Shown piece by piece: positions 6,133 to 7,702 of a DNA stretch of 7,702 nucleotides. The stretch comes from Bacillota bacterium (GTDB lineage: Bacteria; Bacillota; Desulfotomaculia; Desulfotomaculales; Desulfallaceae): NCBI GenBank assembly GCA_009781965.1, contig WQUS01000044.1, positions 1 through 7,702 on the forward strand. The letters run 5' to 3'. The position numbers were made by a program, and so were the translations under genes. The notes below the pieces were generated by a model. That model had not been told where the DNA came from and did no database searches. It worked only from the letters and a program-made list of their open reading frames with translations. Numbering within the stretch: position 1 is the first letter of the stretch; every line of letters begins with the position of its first letter.

Positions 6133-6206
6133 AAATTGCCCAAACCAGGCAGGATCTGCCTCCCTGCCGGAGAATAACAAAAAAACAGACAAAAAACATC
6201 CCGTTT

Positions 6207-6235
6207 GGCGCTAAGTTTTGGCGCCCCAATTTTTT
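6207..6235 (+). terminator. Hairpin plus T6 just upstream of the GH18 gene
   Basis: GGCGC (6207-6211) pairs with GCGCC (6221-6225) and is followed shortly by TTTTTT (6230-6235). An alternative pairing of TTGG and CGC with GCG and CCAA brings the stem closer to the T-tract but has a 2-nt bulge. It ends 8 nt before the ribosome site (6244-6250) of the next gene. It may stop transcripts arriving from element copy 3, or act as an attenuator in the GH18 leader. No known riboswitch consensus was recognised between 6133 and 6206, which holds only a further GGCAGG/CCTGCC hairpin. Confidence 0.5.
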
Positions 6236-6256
6236 GAAGTTAAAGAGGAGTATCTG

Positions 6257-7516
6257 ATGCGACGACTGCTGACAGTGCTGACCATAAGCATGATTCTACT
6301 GGGGAGTTTTTTCAATCCCGCCCTGGCCCAACAACCGCCAAACCCCATCCCGGTATTGCTTGACGGGGCGCCAATTACCATGGACAGCCAGCCGGTAATC
6401 CTGGACGGGCGCACCTTTGTCCCCTTCCGCGCCCTGGCCGAAGCGCTGGGCGTAAATGTCTCCTGGGACGGAACAACCCAAACAGTGCAGGCTGATGACG
6501 GCACAAACGCCATCCGGCTGCAAATCGGCAGCAATACCGCTTACCGCAATGAAGCGCCGGTGGCCTTGGACGCCCCGCCGTTGATTACCGGGGGCAGGAC
6601 CTTGATTCCGCTGCGGTTTTTCAGCGAGGCTTTTGACTGCCAGGTGGCTTGGGACGGCGCGGTAAAAATAACCTCCCCCCAGCGCCGGAAGGAAATGTAT
6701 ATCACCGCTTTTTACGCCTTGGGCGATCCGAATACCAGCAGCTGGACCAATCTGTTCGGCGTCCCCTACCCGGACGCCGGCCAGGGCAGAACAGCCCAGG
6801 TCAGCGAGCTGGCCCTGGGCTGGTACAGTCTGGATGAAACAGGCGGTCTGCTGACTCAAAGCAGTCAAAACTGGCTGCGTCCCGACGGTTGGGAAGATGT
6901 GCTGGAAACCGCCGGGCAATACAACCTCAAAACAGAAATGGTCGTGCAATTGGCTGACGGTAAAGGCGCCCTGACCGGGCTTTTAGCCAGCAACGACGCC
7001 ATGCAAAACAGCATCGACGCCATCGCGGCGGAAGCGGCATTATATAACGGCGTCAACCTGGACTTCGAGGGGCTGGGCTATTCGCAAACCGGAACGGCGC
7101 TGGAAGCAGTGCGCCAAAGCTTCAACCAGTACGTGGACCGGCTGGCCCAAGCACTGCACGCCAACGGCAAAACCCTTACTTTGACCCTGCAAGCCCCCAA
7201 CAGCTCTTTTAAAGGATACGACTACCAAACTCTGGGCCGGTACGCCGACCGGATCATCATCATGGCTTACGATTACGGCGCCAAACCGGAGCCGAACGAA
7301 CTGGTGGCCCAAGCGGCGGAAATGGCCATAGCGGCCGTCCCGCCGGCCAAGCTCAGCCTGGGCGTCTCCATCCCCAGCGAAACCGAGTCCAGCCTGGCCG
7401 ACAAAATTGCCATCGCCAAACGCTACAAGCTGGGCGGCATTTCCCTGTGGCGGTTGGGACTGCTTTCCGATCAGATGTGGGAAAGGCTGGCGGCAACGGT
7501 AACGGTCCAAAAATAA
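6257..7516 (+). CDS. Secreted copper-amine-oxidase-N / GH18 glycosidase-like protein
   Basis: This 419 aa exported protein probably acts on peptidoglycan or spore-cortex glycan, like the GH18 cortex-lytic enzymes SleL/YaaH. A signal peptide spans residues 1-24 (MRRL, hydrophobic core, cleavage after ALA). Residues about 28-138 are a copper amine oxidase N-terminal-type domain with two repeats of the pattern (PVILDGRTFVPFRALAEALG and PLITGGRTLIPLRFFSEAF), commonly a wall-associated module in Firmicutes. Residues about 142-415 are a GH18 barrel: GVNLDFE (265-271) gives Glu271 as the expected acid, with Asn at two positions of the classical DxxDxDxE motif, and MAYDYG (336-341) forms the active-site floor. 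The frame opens earlier at ATG 6218, but AGAGGAG (6244-6250), 6 nt before ATG 6257, and the signal peptide fix the start. Substrate and spore role are inferred. Confidence 0.93.
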   Translation: MRRLLTVLTISMILLGSFFNPALAQQPPNPIPVLLDGAPITMDSQPVILDGRTFVPFRALAEALGVNVSWDGTTQTVQADDGTNAIRLQIGSNTAYRNEAPVALDAPPLITGGRTLIPLRFFSEAFDCQVAWDGAVKITSPQRRKEMYITAFYALGDPNTSSWTNLFGVPYPDAGQGRTAQVSELALGWYSLDETGGLLTQSSQNWLRPDGWEDVLETAGQYNLKTEMVVQLADGKGALTGLLASNDAMQNSIDAIAAEAALYNGVNLDFEGLGYSQTGTALEAVRQSFNQYVDRLAQALHANGKTLTLTLQAPNSSFKGYDYQTLGRYADRIIIMAYDYGAKPEPNELVAQAAEMAIAAVPPAKLSLGVSIPSETESSLADKIAIAKRYKLGGISLWRLGLLSDQMWERLAATVTVQK

Positions 7517-7524
7517 ATAGCCTC

Positions 7525-7564
7525 GCATCAAAAACAGCGTCCCGCGGGACGCTGTTTTTGATGC
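7525..7564. terminator. Strong bidirectional rho-independent terminator
   Basis: This is a perfect 40-bp palindrome (arms 7525-7544 and 7545-7564), forming an 18-bp stem with a CGCG loop. A GC-rich core, AGCGTCCC/GGGACGCT, is flanked by an A-run on the left and TTTTTG on the right, so it can act on both strands. It begins 8 nt after the GH18 stop codon. Confidence 0.88.
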
Positions 7565-7577
7565 TTTACGAGAAGTC

Positions 7578-7695
7578 GAACAAAATCCAAACCTTTGGAT
7601 TTTGACCGAAATACGAACAAAAATAAAATCCAAACCTTTCAAGGAAACACCGCGTAAGCATTGCGTTCCTGCTACAAAAGGTTTGGATTTTGTTC
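7578..7695. repeat. Second inverted-repeat element, 118 bp
   Basis: Perfect 19-bp inverted ends, GAACAAAATCCAAACCTTT (7578-7596) and its complement (7677-7695), bound 80 bp. A 15-bp part, AAAATCCAAACCTTT, is repeated directly at 7625-7639, so one end is iterated as in the first repeat family although the sequence is unrelated. The left end also forms a local palindrome (AAAATCCAAA with TTTGGATTTT, 7582-7603). Inside is a weaker hairpin, AGGAA...CGC with GCG...TTCCT. No coding potential is seen, and no target duplication is visible next to the ends. Confidence 0.7.
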
Positions 7696-7702
7696 ATTAC
7701 AC

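Noticed and set aside
6296..6949. Minus-strand frame of 217 codons inside the GH18 gene
   Set aside because: It is antisense to conserved CAO-N and GH18 motifs, with no motif of its own.

Overview
The window looks like a chromosomal segment from a moderately GC-rich, spore-forming, anaerobic Firmicute (Clostridia, Peptococcaceae-like, or Negativicutes). The evidence is purine-rich Shine-Dalgarno sites ahead of every gene, a ferredoxin-type multi-[4Fe-4S] protein, a secreted copper-amine-oxidase-N/GH18 protein of the kind used on spore or cell-wall glycans, and sigma-A-like promoters. The genus cannot be fixed from the sequence.

Layout. Positions 1-139 hold a palindromic repeat element (copy 1), followed by a candidate promoter for leuB. 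From 241 to 4587 five plus-strand genes read in one direction: leuB (3-isopropylmalate dehydrogenase), an unrecognised 211-214 aa protein, a single ORF joining a Mug-type uracil/thymine DNA glycosylase to an HI0933/BaiN-type flavoprotein, a 65 aa cysteine-rich zinc-ribbon protein, and a cyclophilin. A 15-bp tandem repeat sits in the cyclophilin leader. Copy 2 of the palindromic element (4602-4734) lies between the cyclophilin and a convergent minus-strand gene for a 369 aa multi-cysteine ferredoxin-like protein (4774-5883). Copy 3 (5988-6132) lies in the divergent region between that gene and a plus-strand secreted CAO-N/GH18 protein (6257-7516). The GH18 gene ends at a strong palindromic terminator, and a second, unrelated inverted-repeat element (7578-7695) closes the window.

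How the parts fit. leuB, the 211 aa protein gene and the fusion gene are tightly spaced (the last two by 4 nt) and probably co-transcribed. The zinc-ribbon and cyclophilin genes may be in the same transcript. No shared pathway is evident; they look like a housekeeping cluster.

Most notable: (1) three copies of a 130-145 bp element with GTTACTGGTCA ends and a long hairpin. The hairpin tip is conserved, while the stems differ in sequence between copies yet stay paired. One copy is bounded by an 8-bp duplication. (2) The in-frame glycosylase-flavoprotein fusion. (3) A LeuB with Lys-Tyr at the position that sets NAD versus NADP preference in this family.
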